From Polynucleobacter campilacus (GTDB lineage Bacteria > Pseudomonadota > Gammaproteobacteria > Burkholderiales > Burkholderiaceae), in the NCBI RefSeq assembly GCF_002206625.1, contig NZ_NGUP01000003.1, positions 270,968-334,967 on the forward strand: 64,000 nucleotides of DNA, in the 5' to 3' direction. The notes below the pieces were generated by a model. It was not told where the DNA came from. It ran no database searches and saw nothing but the letters and a program-made list of their open reading frames with translations. This document shows, piece after piece, positions 20,891-29,074 of the stretch (its first letter is position 1; each line of letters starts with the position of its first letter). The position numbers and the translations under genes were made by a program.

Positions 20891-22015
20891 ATGAGCCAAC
20901 AAAATACTAATCCTGCTAACTGGTACTCTGCCGTTGATAAGACGTCAGATACCGACGACCAACGCATCGACAAAATTACTGTTCTGGCACCACCAGAGCA
21001 TCTCATTCGCTTCTTTCCGATTTCAGGAACGCCCACTGAAGTATTGATCAGCAAAACTCGTAAAAAGATTCGCGACATTATTCACGGGAAAGATGATCGC
21101 CTACTCGTCATCATTGGGCCCTGCTCGATTCATGATCCACGTGCGGCACTCGAATACTGCCAGCGTCTCTTAACTGAGCGCGATCGCTTCGCTGGCGAAT
21201 TAGAAATTGTGATGCGCGTCTATTTTGAAAAGCCTCGCACTACTGTTGGCTGGAAAGGTCTGATCAACGACCCGTATCTAGATGAGAGCTATCGTATTGA
21301 AGAAGGTCTGCGTCTTGCACGTCAAGTCCTCATGGAAATTAATCGTCTTGGCATGCCAGCAGGTAGTGAATTCCTAGATGTCATCTCCCCACAATATATT
21401 GCTGACCTCATTTCTTGGGGCGCAATTGGCGCCCGCACAACCGAAAGCCAAGTGCATCGCGAACTCGCGTCTGGTTTGTCTGCGCCTATTGGATTTAAGA
21501 ATGGCACTGATGGCAACATCAAGATCGCTACTGATGCTATTCAAGCAGCGGGTCGTCCACACCACTTCTTATCTGTTCATAAGAATGGTCAAGTATCCGT
21601 TGTGGAAACTAAAGGCAATCAAGATTGTCACGTCATTTTGCGCGGTGGCAAAGAGCCCAACTATGAAGCGGCACACGTCAAAGCAGCCTGCGCTGAGCTA
21701 GCAGCAGCCAAGCTCCCAGCCAGTTTGATGGTTGACCTATCGCATGCTAACTCCAGCAAGAAACATGAGCGCCAAATTGTTGTGGCTGATGATATTGCCC
21801 AACAAATTGAGTCTGGTTCACATGAAATTTTTGGCGTAATGGTAGAAAGTCATCTCAATGATGGTGCGCAGAAGTTTACGCCTGGTAAAGATGATCCAAG
21901 CAAGCTCGAGTACGGCAAGAGCATTACGGATGCCTGCATTAATTGGGATGATTCTGTGAAAGTACTTGAGCGTTTAGCTGGTGCAGTCAAGAAACGCAGA
22001 AGCAAGAAAAAATAA
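20891..22015 (+). CDS. aroG: 3-deoxy-7-phosphoheptulonate synthase (class I DAHP synthase)
   Basis: Condenses PEP with erythrose 4-phosphate, the entry step to aromatic amino acids. It is 374 aa and matches the AroF/G/H family: VIIGPCSIHDPRAALEYC, MRVYFEKPRTTVGWKGLIND, PAGSEFLDVISPQYIADLIS, GAIGARTTESQVHRELASG, GFKNGTDG and LMVDLSHANSSKKH. Which amino acid inhibits it cannot be read safely from sequence, so the AroG label is by overall resemblance. No leader peptide or attenuator is visible in the 30-bp gap before it. A strong terminator follows. Confidence 0.92.
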   Translation: MSQQNTNPANWYSAVDKTSDTDDQRIDKITVLAPPEHLIRFFPISGTPTEVLISKTRKKIRDIIHGKDDRLLVIIGPCSIHDPRAALEYCQRLLTERDRFAGELEIVMRVYFEKPRTTVGWKGLINDPYLDESYRIEEGLRLARQVLMEINRLGMPAGSEFLDVISPQYIADLISWGAIGARTTESQVHRELASGLSAPIGFKNGTDGNIKIATDAIQAAGRPHHFLSVHKNGQVSVVETKGNQDCHVILRGGKEPNYEAAHVKAACAELAAAKLPASLMVDLSHANSSKKHERQIVVADDIAQQIESGSHEIFGVMVESHLNDGAQKFTPGKDDPSKLEYGKSITDACINWDDSVKVLERLAGAVKKRRSKKK

Positions 22016-22053
22016 TCTTAGTTCTCAACTCAAGCAGAAATCAACGTAATACT

Positions 22054-22086
22054 AAAAGAGACTAGTTTATTTAGTCTCTTTTTTTT
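22054..22086. terminator. Bidirectional terminator between aroG and the cobalamin adenosyltransferase gene
   Basis: AAAAGAGACTA (22054-22064) pairs with TAGTCTCTTTT (22072-22082), and a run of T follows on the plus strand; the A-rich left arm provides a U-run for the minus strand. The stop codon of the minus-strand gene (22067-22069) sits in the 7-nt loop, so one element serves both convergent genes. Confidence 0.85.
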
Positions 22087-22636
22087 CATGCTTCCAAAGC
22101 ACATCCGTACCGCCAGCTGCGCGATTGAGAATGCGTGAAAGGACGAACAATAAATCAGATAAACGATTGACATATTGACGTGGGGAGTCATACAAAGGCT
22201 CTGCCCAGCCTAAGCGCACAATCGAGCGCTCAGCTCTTCTGCAGACGGTACGACATACATGTGCTTGCGCGGCAGCACGAGTACCACCAGGCAGAATGAA
22301 TTCGGTCAAAGGAGGTAATTCTTTGTTGTACTTCTCTAGCCAAACATCCAGCTGAGCCACATGGTCTGGATTTAAGAGCTTATAGTTAGGGATACAAAGC
22401 TCGCCACCCAGATCAAATAAATCATGCTGAACTTGCATGAAAAGCCCTTTTAGCTCAGTAGCAATGCTTTCTGGGAACTCCTCAGTCATCAAAACACCGA
22501 TCGATGAGTTCAACTCATCGACGTCGCCCATAGCGCAAATCCGTAAATGATCCTTCTCCACGCGACTTCCATCGCCTAATCCGGTCATTCCAGCATCACC
22601 CGTTCTAGTGGCGATTTTTGATAGTCGATTTCCCAT
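22067..22636 (-). CDS. Cob(I)yrinic acid a,c-diamide adenosyltransferase, PduO type
   Basis: Transfers the adenosyl group of ATP to cob(I)alamin to make adenosylcobalamin. The 189-aa protein has the PduO/MMAB-type motifs: the N-terminal ATP site TRTGDAGMTGLGDGSRV, GDVDELNSSIG, FILPGGTRAAAQAHVCRTVCRRAER and YVNRLSDLLFVLSRILN, which separate it from CobA- and EutT-type enzymes. No other cobalamin genes are adjacent, so it probably serves a B12 enzyme elsewhere using salvaged corrinoid. It is divergent from glcD across 18 bp. Confidence 0.92.
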   Translation of the reverse strand: MGNRLSKIATRTGDAGMTGLGDGSRVEKDHLRICAMGDVDELNSSIGVLMTEEFPESIATELKGLFMQVQHDLFDLGGELCIPNYKLLNPDHVAQLDVWLEKYNKELPPLTEFILPGGTRAAAQAHVCRTVCRRAERSIVRLGWAEPLYDSPRQYVNRLSDLLFVLSRILNRAAGGTDVLWKHEKKETK

Positions 22637-22654
22637 GAGCTTAATTATAGGTAA

Positions 22655-24169
22655 ATGGCTAAAATGATTCCTATGAATATGGTGACCCCACCCCCCGATA
22701 TAGCCGCTATCAGCGCACTACAGTCAAAACTGGTCTCAGCCTTGCGTCCGATTCTTCCAGAGCACGCCCTACTTTGGGAGCCTGAAGACACGATTCCCTA
22801 CGAATGTGATGGTTTGGCTGCCTATAAGCGTATGCCTTTAGCAGTTGCTCTACCAGAAACAGAGGAGCAAGTCGCCAAAATCCTCAAAATCTGCTTTGAG
22901 ATGCAAATCCCAATAGTTCCTCGAGGATCAGGAACTGGACTATCAGGTGGAGCAATGCCAATCTCCCAAGGCTTAGTGCTCTCCCTTGCAAAGCTCAAGA
23001 AAATTCTTAGTATTGACGCATTTACTCGCACTGCAGTGGTTCAGCCGGGAGTTCGCAACTTAGCCATCTCTGAAGCCGTTGCTCACCTGGGTCTTTACTA
23101 CGCACCAGATCCCTCATCTCAGATTGCCTGCTCCATTGGCGGTAACGTGAATGAAAACTCTGGTGGAGTGCATTGTCTTAAATACGGCCTCACCTTACAT
23201 AACGTTCTGCGCGTACGTGGCATTTTGATGAACGGTGAGATTGTTGAATTTGGCGGCCTAGCTCCAGATTCTCCTGGTTTAGATTTGCTTGCTATTGTTT
23301 TGGGCAGCGAAGGCATGCTAGCAGTAGTCACAGAAGTAACTGTCAAGTTAGTAGCCAAACCAAAACTGGCGCGCGTCATCATGGCAAGTTTTGACGATAT
23401 TGAAAAAGGTGGTAATGCTGTTGCGGCGATCATCGCTGCCGGCATTATTCCTGCTGGTTTAGAGATGATGGACCAAGCAACCACCCGAGCTGTAGAAGAA
23501 TTTGTCAATGCAGGCTACGACTTAGAGGCAGCAGCCATTTTGCTTTGTGAATCTGACGGAACTCCAGAAGAGGTTGCTGAAGAGATTGAACGCATGACGA
23601 AAGTGCTTGAAGAATCGGGCGCTAGTGGTATTCGGATTTCCAGAGATGAGACTGAACGCTTGAAGTTTTGGAGTGGCCGTAAAAATGCCTTCCCGGCAGC
23701 AGGACGAATCGCTGCGGATTACTACTGTATGGATGGGACTATCCCACGTAGACATATTGCCACCCTACTCAAGCGTATTCAGGGTATGGAAAAAAAATAT
23801 GGCTTAGGTTGCTTGAACGTATTTCATGCAGGTGACGGCAATATGCATCCATTGATTTTGTTTAATGGTGCTGATGAGGAAGAATGGCATCGCGCTGAAG
23901 AATTTGGCACTGATATTCTCGAAGCTTGTGTTGAGCTTGGCGGCACAATTACTGGTGAACATGGGGTTGGTCTTGAAAAGATTAACACCATGTGTATTCA
24001 GTTTGGTGATGGTGAACGCGAGTCTTTCTGGGGCGTGAAGAGCGCTTTTGATCCAGAAAAGCTTCTCAATCCTGATAAGGGCATTCCAACACTGAGTCGC
24101 TGTGCTGAATATGGCCGCATGCGCATTAGTGGGGGCAAGCTACCACATCCGGAATTGGAGCGCTTTTAA
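22655..24169 (+). CDS. glcD: Glycolate oxidase, FAD-binding subunit GlcD
   Basis: Catalytic FAD subunit of the GlcDEF complex that oxidises glycolate to glyoxylate and passes electrons to the respiratory chain. The 504-aa protein has the PCMH-type FAD domain (PRGSGTGLSGGAMP ~90-105, PDPSSQIACSIGGNVNENSGG) and the C-terminal FAD-oxidase domain with NVFHAGDGNMHPLIL and GTITGEHGVGLEK. An A8 run at 23790-23797 is in frame here, unlike the one in yhdP. Its stop overlaps the glcE start by one base, so glcD-glcE-glcF form a tight operon. Freshwater bacteria commonly use algal glycolate. Confidence 0.94.
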   Translation: MAKMIPMNMVTPPPDIAAISALQSKLVSALRPILPEHALLWEPEDTIPYECDGLAAYKRMPLAVALPETEEQVAKILKICFEMQIPIVPRGSGTGLSGGAMPISQGLVLSLAKLKKILSIDAFTRTAVVQPGVRNLAISEAVAHLGLYYAPDPSSQIACSIGGNVNENSGGVHCLKYGLTLHNVLRVRGILMNGEIVEFGGLAPDSPGLDLLAIVLGSEGMLAVVTEVTVKLVAKPKLARVIMASFDDIEKGGNAVAAIIAAGIIPAGLEMMDQATTRAVEEFVNAGYDLEAAAILLCESDGTPEEVAEEIERMTKVLEESGASGIRISRDETERLKFWSGRKNAFPAAGRIAADYYCMDGTIPRRHIATLLKRIQGMEKKYGLGCLNVFHAGDGNMHPLILFNGADEEEWHRAEEFGTDILEACVELGGTITGEHGVGLEKINTMCIQFGDGERESFWGVKSAFDPEKLLNPDKGIPTLSRCAEYGRMRISGGKLPHPELERF

Positions 24170-25311
24170 TGAAGGCTACTAATCCCACCATTGAGGCATT
24201 TCGCGAACAAATTCTGCACGCAGCAAAAAATAAAACCCCGCTTTCTATCCAAGGTGGCGCTACCAAATCTTGGTATGGCAATCCCAATACCTATGCCAAG
24301 CTAGACACCCGTACTTACTCGGGCATCCTGGAATATCAACCAGAAGAATTAGTCATTACGGCTTGTGCAGGTACACCCCTGAAAGAAATTGAAGCAGCCT
24401 TAAAAGCCAAAAATCAAATGTTGGCATTTGAGCCGCCGCACTTTGGCGAGCACGCTACTTTTGGTGGCGCTATTGCATCGGGCTTAGCGGGTCCAAATCG
24501 GATTAGCGTTGGCAACTTAAGAGACTTTGTTTTGGGTGCGCGCATTCTTGATGGCAAAGGCCAAGATTTATCTTTTGGTGGACAAGTAATGAAAAACGTA
24601 GCTGGCTATGATATTTCGCGCTTGATGCCGGGTTCTATGGGTACGCTATCGCTTTTACTAGAAGCATCCGTGAAGGTATTGCCCAAACCAGCCGCAACTG
24701 CAACACTGCGCTGCCATATCTCTCAAGAGAAAGCGTTGCGCACTTTAAATGAGTGGGCCGGTCAACCATTACCAATGTCAGCAAGCTGTTGGATTGGCAG
24801 CACTAATGGCGAGGGTCAATTGACGATTCGTTTAGCAGGCGCTGCGGCGGCAATCAAAGCCGCCATTCCTTTAATGAGCTCTTTGGTAAATGCAAGTGAA
24901 GTAGACGCTCAATCTGCCGAAACGTTTTGGAATGAATTGCGCGAGCATCAGCTGCCATTATTTGAAAATCTTGCTGCTGATCAAACTCTGTATCGCCTAG
25001 CATTACCTGCAGCCTGTGGGCCACTCAATATTCCCGGAGCAAGTAATGAAATTGTTTTGGAGTGGCATGGTCAGCAGCGTTGGATTAAAGCGCCTGGAGA
25101 TGAAGCTACATTTAACTTAATCAAACAATTAGTCTCAAGTCATGGTGGGCATGTAACTCGCTTCAAACAGGGCGCAAGTGTAAACCCTGGATTCCAACGC
25201 TTTACTTTATTGAGCGAACAAGTGCACTCTAAAGCCCTTGAGGCAGTACAAGAGCGTCTAAGATCTGCATTTGATCCTGCCGGCGTATTTGCAACCAAAC
25301 GTCTTCCATAA
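24169..25311 (+). CDS. glcE: Glycolate oxidase subunit GlcE
   Basis: Second FAD-domain subunit of glycolate oxidase. The 380 aa (E. coli 350) resemble a shortened GlcD: PLSIQGGATKSWYG, ACAGTPLKEIEAAL, FGGAIASGLAGPNRIS, the linker FVLGARILDGKGQDLSFGG and MKNVAGYDISRLMPGS. The C-terminus keeps the FDPAGVFATKRLP ending typical of these oxidases. The start codon overlaps glcD, and glcF begins 8 bp after its stop. Confidence 0.92.
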   Translation: MKATNPTIEAFREQILHAAKNKTPLSIQGGATKSWYGNPNTYAKLDTRTYSGILEYQPEELVITACAGTPLKEIEAALKAKNQMLAFEPPHFGEHATFGGAIASGLAGPNRISVGNLRDFVLGARILDGKGQDLSFGGQVMKNVAGYDISRLMPGSMGTLSLLLEASVKVLPKPAATATLRCHISQEKALRTLNEWAGQPLPMSASCWIGSTNGEGQLTIRLAGAAAAIKAAIPLMSSLVNASEVDAQSAETFWNELREHQLPLFENLAADQTLYRLALPAACGPLNIPGASNEIVLEWHGQQRWIKAPGDEATFNLIKQLVSSHGGHVTRFKQGASVNPGFQRFTLLSEQVHSKALEAVQERLRSAFDPAGVFATKRLP

Positions 25312-25319
25312 GTAACTCT

Positions 25320-26597
25320 ATGTACACAAAACTTGCCCCCCAATTTGCAAATACTCCTGAAGGAATCGAGGCAGCTAGCATTCTGGGTAAATGTGTTCAC
25401 TGTGGTTTTTGCACGGCTACTTGTCCAACCTATCAGATACTGGGTGATGAGCTTGATGGTCCGCGTGGCCGTATCTACCTCATCAAACAAATGGCCGAAG
25501 GTGCGGCACCTACAGAAAAAACTCGCCTGCATCTAGATCGTTGTCTGACTTGTCGTAATTGCGAAAGCACCTGCCCTAGCGGTGTGCAATACGGCAACTT
25601 AGTAGATATTGGCCGCAAATGGGCAGAAGAAAATACGCCCGCACGCCCCCTTGGTGAGCGCCTCACACGCTGGGCCTTAAAAGAAGGCTTAACAAAGCCG
25701 GCATTATTTAACTCAGCAATGACTTTAGGTCGTCTAGTGCGTCCATTAATGCCAAATGACATCAAACGCAAAATCCCAGAAGCCAGAAATAAAGTCTTGC
25801 ATAGCTCAACAGATCCTTATTCAAGGCCTACAACTCAGCACGAACGCAAAATGCTGATTCTGGAGGGCTGTGTTCAACCCGGTATGTTGCCAAATATCAA
25901 TTCTGCAACTGCAAGAGTTTTGGACGCATTAAAGGTTCAGCTGATTAGCGCTCCAAACGCAACTTGCTGTGGTGCCTTGCGTTATCACTTAAACGATCAA
26001 GCAGGTGGCTTAGAGAATGCCAAACAAAACATTGATGCCTGGTGGCCTTTAGTTGAAAGTGGTGTTGAAGCAATTGTGATGACGGCTTCTGGCTGTGGTG
26101 TGATGGTTAAGGATTATGGTCATCTCTTTGCAAATGACTCTGCCTATGCAGCTAAGGCCAAAAAGATCTCCCATCTAACTAAAGATATTTCTGAAATTCT
26201 GCCTGAGCTACAAAATGAATTGATTGGGATAGTTGGCACTGATCAAAAACCAGGCGTGGTTTACCACCCACCCTGCACTTTGCAGCATGGCCAACAAATT
26301 CGGGGCAAGGTAGAAGGTTTGCTATCGAGTATTGGTATCGGCGTTCGCTTGTGTGCTGATAGTCACCTGTGTTGTGGCTCTGCAGGCACCTATTCAGTAA
26401 CTCAGCCTGAGCTCTCAGAGCAGTTACGTAAGAATAAGTTAAGCCATTTAAATGCTGCCTGTGAAGAATCTGGTGCACAAATTATTATCTCTGGAAATAT
26501 TGGCTGCATTGCCCATCTTCAACAAGAAGATAAGCCAGTGCTACATTGGATTGAAGTTGTAGATCAATTAATTCGTAAATCTTCGAAGGCCCAATGA
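25320..26597 (+). CDS. glcF: Glycolate oxidase iron-sulfur subunit GlcF
   Basis: Carries electrons from the flavin subunits to the quinone pool. Two 4Fe-4S motifs are visible, CVHCGFCTATCPTYQ (~28-42) and CLTCRNCESTCPSG (~76-90). Two cysteine-rich CCG domains follow, containing CCGALRYH (~220) and CCGSAGTYS (~355), as in GlcF and heterodisulfide-reductase-like proteins. Length 425 aa matches GlcF (407 in E. coli). Its stop overlaps the yggS start (ATGA), so glcDEF-yggS-proC are probably one transcript. Confidence 0.94.
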   Translation: MYTKLAPQFANTPEGIEAASILGKCVHCGFCTATCPTYQILGDELDGPRGRIYLIKQMAEGAAPTEKTRLHLDRCLTCRNCESTCPSGVQYGNLVDIGRKWAEENTPARPLGERLTRWALKEGLTKPALFNSAMTLGRLVRPLMPNDIKRKIPEARNKVLHSSTDPYSRPTTQHERKMLILEGCVQPGMLPNINSATARVLDALKVQLISAPNATCCGALRYHLNDQAGGLENAKQNIDAWWPLVESGVEAIVMTASGCGVMVKDYGHLFANDSAYAAKAKKISHLTKDISEILPELQNELIGIVGTDQKPGVVYHPPCTLQHGQQIRGKVEGLLSSIGIGVRLCADSHLCCGSAGTYSVTQPELSEQLRKNKLSHLNAACEESGAQIIISGNIGCIAHLQQEDKPVLHWIEVVDQLIRKSSKAQ

Positions 26598-27319
26598 ATT
26601 CTATTGTTGTTAACCTGATGCAGGTAAGGCAACGCATCGAGCTTGCTTGTTTAGCAGCAAAGCGTGAGCCTGAAGAAATAGAGCTCTTAGCGGTCAGCAA
26701 GACCTTCCCAGCACATGCAATTGAGGAAGCTATGCATGCAGGGCAATCTGCTTTTGGTGAAAACTACGTTCAAGAGGCTGTTGAAAAAATTACTCAACTC
26801 GCTAAATTGCGCCCTTGGCTAGTTTGGCACTTCATCGGCCCGCTTCAAAGTAATAAGACCAGAGAAGTTGCGGAACATTTTGATTGGGTTCATAGCGTTG
26901 ACCGTCTCAAAATTGCAGAACGCCTCTCTGCTCAGCGTGGTGAATTTCCCAATCTTGCAGAATTACAACTGTGCGTTCAAGTCAATGTGAGTGATGAAGA
27001 TAGTAAAAGCGGCGTACCCCTTTCTGAGGCTGAGACACTCTGTGAATCTATAGCTCAATTACCCAATGTCATTCTCAGAGGTTTAATGGCTATTCCGGCT
27101 CCAAGCGCAGATCCGAGCGAGCAGCGCAAAGCTTTTGCCCAAGTCCAAGATTGTTTTAAACGTATTCAAGCGTTCCGAGCAATAGATCCTCGGTATCAAT
27201 TCTTTGATACCCTTTCTATGGGTATGTCTGATGATCTTGAGGCTGCCGTTGCCCAAGGCAGTACTATTGTTCGCGTAGGGACTGCCATTTTTGGGAAGCG
27301 CGATAAGATTAGCAAATGA
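26594..27319 (+). CDS. yggS: PLP homeostasis protein YggS/PROSC family
   Basis: PLP-binding protein of the alanine-racemase-like fold that buffers pyridoxal phosphate. The 241-aa protein has the PLP lysine motif LLAVSKTFPAHAIEEA (~35), FGENYVQEA, WHFIGPLQSNK, HSVDRLKIAERL, LMAIPAPSADP and the phosphate-binding SMGMSDDLEAAVAQGSTIVR with GTAIFGKR. It overlaps glcF upstream and proC downstream by 4 bp each. Coupling of yggS to proC is widespread in proteobacteria. Confidence 0.94.
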   Translation: MNSIVVNLMQVRQRIELACLAAKREPEEIELLAVSKTFPAHAIEEAMHAGQSAFGENYVQEAVEKITQLAKLRPWLVWHFIGPLQSNKTREVAEHFDWVHSVDRLKIAERLSAQRGEFPNLAELQLCVQVNVSDEDSKSGVPLSEAETLCESIAQLPNVILRGLMAIPAPSADPSEQRKAFAQVQDCFKRIQAFRAIDPRYQFFDTLSMGMSDDLEAAVAQGSTIVRVGTAIFGKRDKISK

Positions 27320-28185
27320 GTACAAATCAGACCAGCCAAAATAATAGTAATGTGCACATCACCTTTATTGGTGGCGGTAACATGGGTCGCGCCCTGATTA
27401 GTGGCTTGCTTGCGAATGGATTTAACTCCAATCAAATTTCAGTAGTTGAAGCTAATGCAGTAACTGCCCTAAAGCTTCATGAAGACTTTGGTGTTCAAGG
27501 CATTGGTACTTTGGAGCAAATTACTTTTGATTTCTCAAAAAATAATGTCCTTGTCATGGCCATCAAACCACAGGACTTTAATGTTGTAGCTAAAGGCCTG
27601 GCTGCAAAGCTCAAGCATGCATCAGCACCAGGCCCACTGATTTTGAGTATTGCCGCTGGCATTCGTCTAAAAGATATGAGTCGCTGGCTAGACCATGCCC
27701 GCTGTGTCCGTGCTATGCCTAATACTCCCGCATTAATCGGTAAAGGAATTACTGGATTATTTGCTGATACAGCCGTAAACGAAGCTGATCGTGAACTTGC
27801 GCAAACTATCTGCAATGCAGTTGGCCAAAGCATTTGGGTATCTGAAGAGAAGCTCATGGATGCCGTTACGGCAGTTTCTGGCAGCGGCCCTGCTTATGTT
27901 TTTGCCTTTTTAGAAGCCATGCAATCGGCTGGTGAGAAATTAGGCCTAGATGAAAAGAGTGCTCGTAAACTAGCATATGCAACTCTTGAGGGCGCAACGC
28001 AACTCGCGCATAACTCTGATGAACATGCTGGCGTACTACGTGAACGCGTTACCTCTAAAGGTGGCACTACAGCAGCAGCACTTGAGGTCATGAAGCAAGA
28101 AGGTTGGAACGAGATTCTTGAAAAAGCGATTGATGCCGCAAGTCAGCGTGGCAAAGCAATGGGTGATGAACTGGGTAAGAGCTAA
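27316..28185 (+). CDS. proC: Pyrroline-5-carboxylate reductase
   Basis: Final step of proline synthesis, NAD(P)H-dependent. The 289-aa protein has an N-terminal Rossmann motif FIGGGNMGRALISGL (~14-28), VMAIKPQDF, the RAMPNTPALIGKGITGL motif, and the C-terminal helical domain with VSGSGPAYVFAFLEAM and VTSKGGTTAAALEVM. It is last in the glcDEF-yggS-proC run. ubiA is convergent 15 bp downstream, and I see no clear terminator in that gap. Confidence 0.95.
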   Translation: MSTNQTSQNNSNVHITFIGGGNMGRALISGLLANGFNSNQISVVEANAVTALKLHEDFGVQGIGTLEQITFDFSKNNVLVMAIKPQDFNVVAKGLAAKLKHASAPGPLILSIAAGIRLKDMSRWLDHARCVRAMPNTPALIGKGITGLFADTAVNEADRELAQTICNAVGQSIWVSEEKLMDAVTAVSGSGPAYVFAFLEAMQSAGEKLGLDEKSARKLAYATLEGATQLAHNSDEHAGVLRERVTSKGGTTAAALEVMKQEGWNEILEKAIDAASQRGKAMGDELGKS

Positions 28186-28200
28186 TTACCCAAGTAACCC

Positions 28201-29064
28201 TTAGTGCAGACTAAGGCCAAGCACAATTCCGAGAAATAAAAATCCACCTAACCAGTTGTTATGGCGAAAAGCTGCAAAGCATTCTTCGCGTTTACGGGTA
28301 GAGATCAGCTTGAGGTGGTAAATAGCACAGGTTAAGGCTATAGACCATCCTATTAAAAAGTAATTACTCAAATTAGCTAATTGCGCTACCCAAATTTGAC
28401 TGATAAACAAGATGACGTAACTTACTGCGATTGCCGCGACATCATATTGGCCAAAGGTAATTGCAGAGGTACGTAGACCTAATCGAAGATCATCTTCACG
28501 ATCAACCATGGCATAAGCAGTGTCATATGCCATGGCCCAAAAAATATTTCCCACAAATAAGATCCAAGCTTCTAAAGGGATGTCATTCAAGATAGCTGCA
28601 TAAGCCATGGGGATGCCAAAACCAAAAGCAATACCAAGCACTGCTTGGGGCATTGCAAAGAAGCGTTTAGTAAAGGGGTAAATGAAGGCTACTGCCAATG
28701 CAAAAAATGACAGTGTCTTCGTATAAGTATTGAGTGACTGAATCAGCAGGAAAGCAAGTAAAGCCAGAATTGCTGCAACTAGCAGCGCTTCCTTCCCTGA
28801 AATCTTGCCACTGGTTACGGGACGTCCTTGCGTTCTCAGCACATGAAGATCAAAGTTGCGATCAGCATAATCATTCATTGCACAACCCGCGCTACGCATT
28901 AAGAAAGTGCCGGCCACGAATATCAACAAGATTTTGAGGTCTGGCACACCACTACTGGCCAGCCATAAAGCCCAGAGAGTTGGCCATAAGAGTAATAAAG
29001 TACCAATTGGCTTATCTAGGCGAATCAGATAAGCGTATGAGATAAGGCGATCAATCAAGGACAT
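28201..29064 (-). CDS. ubiA: 4-hydroxybenzoate octaprenyltransferase
   Basis: Integral inner-membrane prenyltransferase that attaches the isoprenoid tail in ubiquinone synthesis. The 287-aa protein (E. coli 290) is hydrophobic with about eight membrane segments. It has both aspartate-rich Mg-diphosphate motifs: NDYADRNFD (~63-71) and DREDD in YAMVDREDDLRLG (~180). The N-terminal RLDKPIGTLLLLWPTLWAL is also characteristic. It lies 10 bp after recG on the minus strand; no chorismate lyase (ubiC) is adjacent. Confidence 0.94.
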   Translation of the reverse strand: MSLIDRLISYAYLIRLDKPIGTLLLLWPTLWALWLASSGVPDLKILLIFVAGTFLMRSAGCAMNDYADRNFDLHVLRTQGRPVTSGKISGKEALLVAAILALLAFLLIQSLNTYTKTLSFFALAVAFIYPFTKRFFAMPQAVLGIAFGFGIPMAYAAILNDIPLEAWILFVGNIFWAMAYDTAYAMVDREDDLRLGLRTSAITFGQYDVAAIAVSYVILFISQIWVAQLANLSNYFLIGWSIALTCAIYHLKLISTRKREECFAAFRHNNWLGGFLFLGIVLGLSLH

Positions 29065-29074
29065 AGGATAATTA

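Noticed and set aside
23790..23797. A8 run in glcD as another frameshift site
   Set aside because: The run is in frame (Glu-Lys-Lys) and GlcD is intact on both sides.
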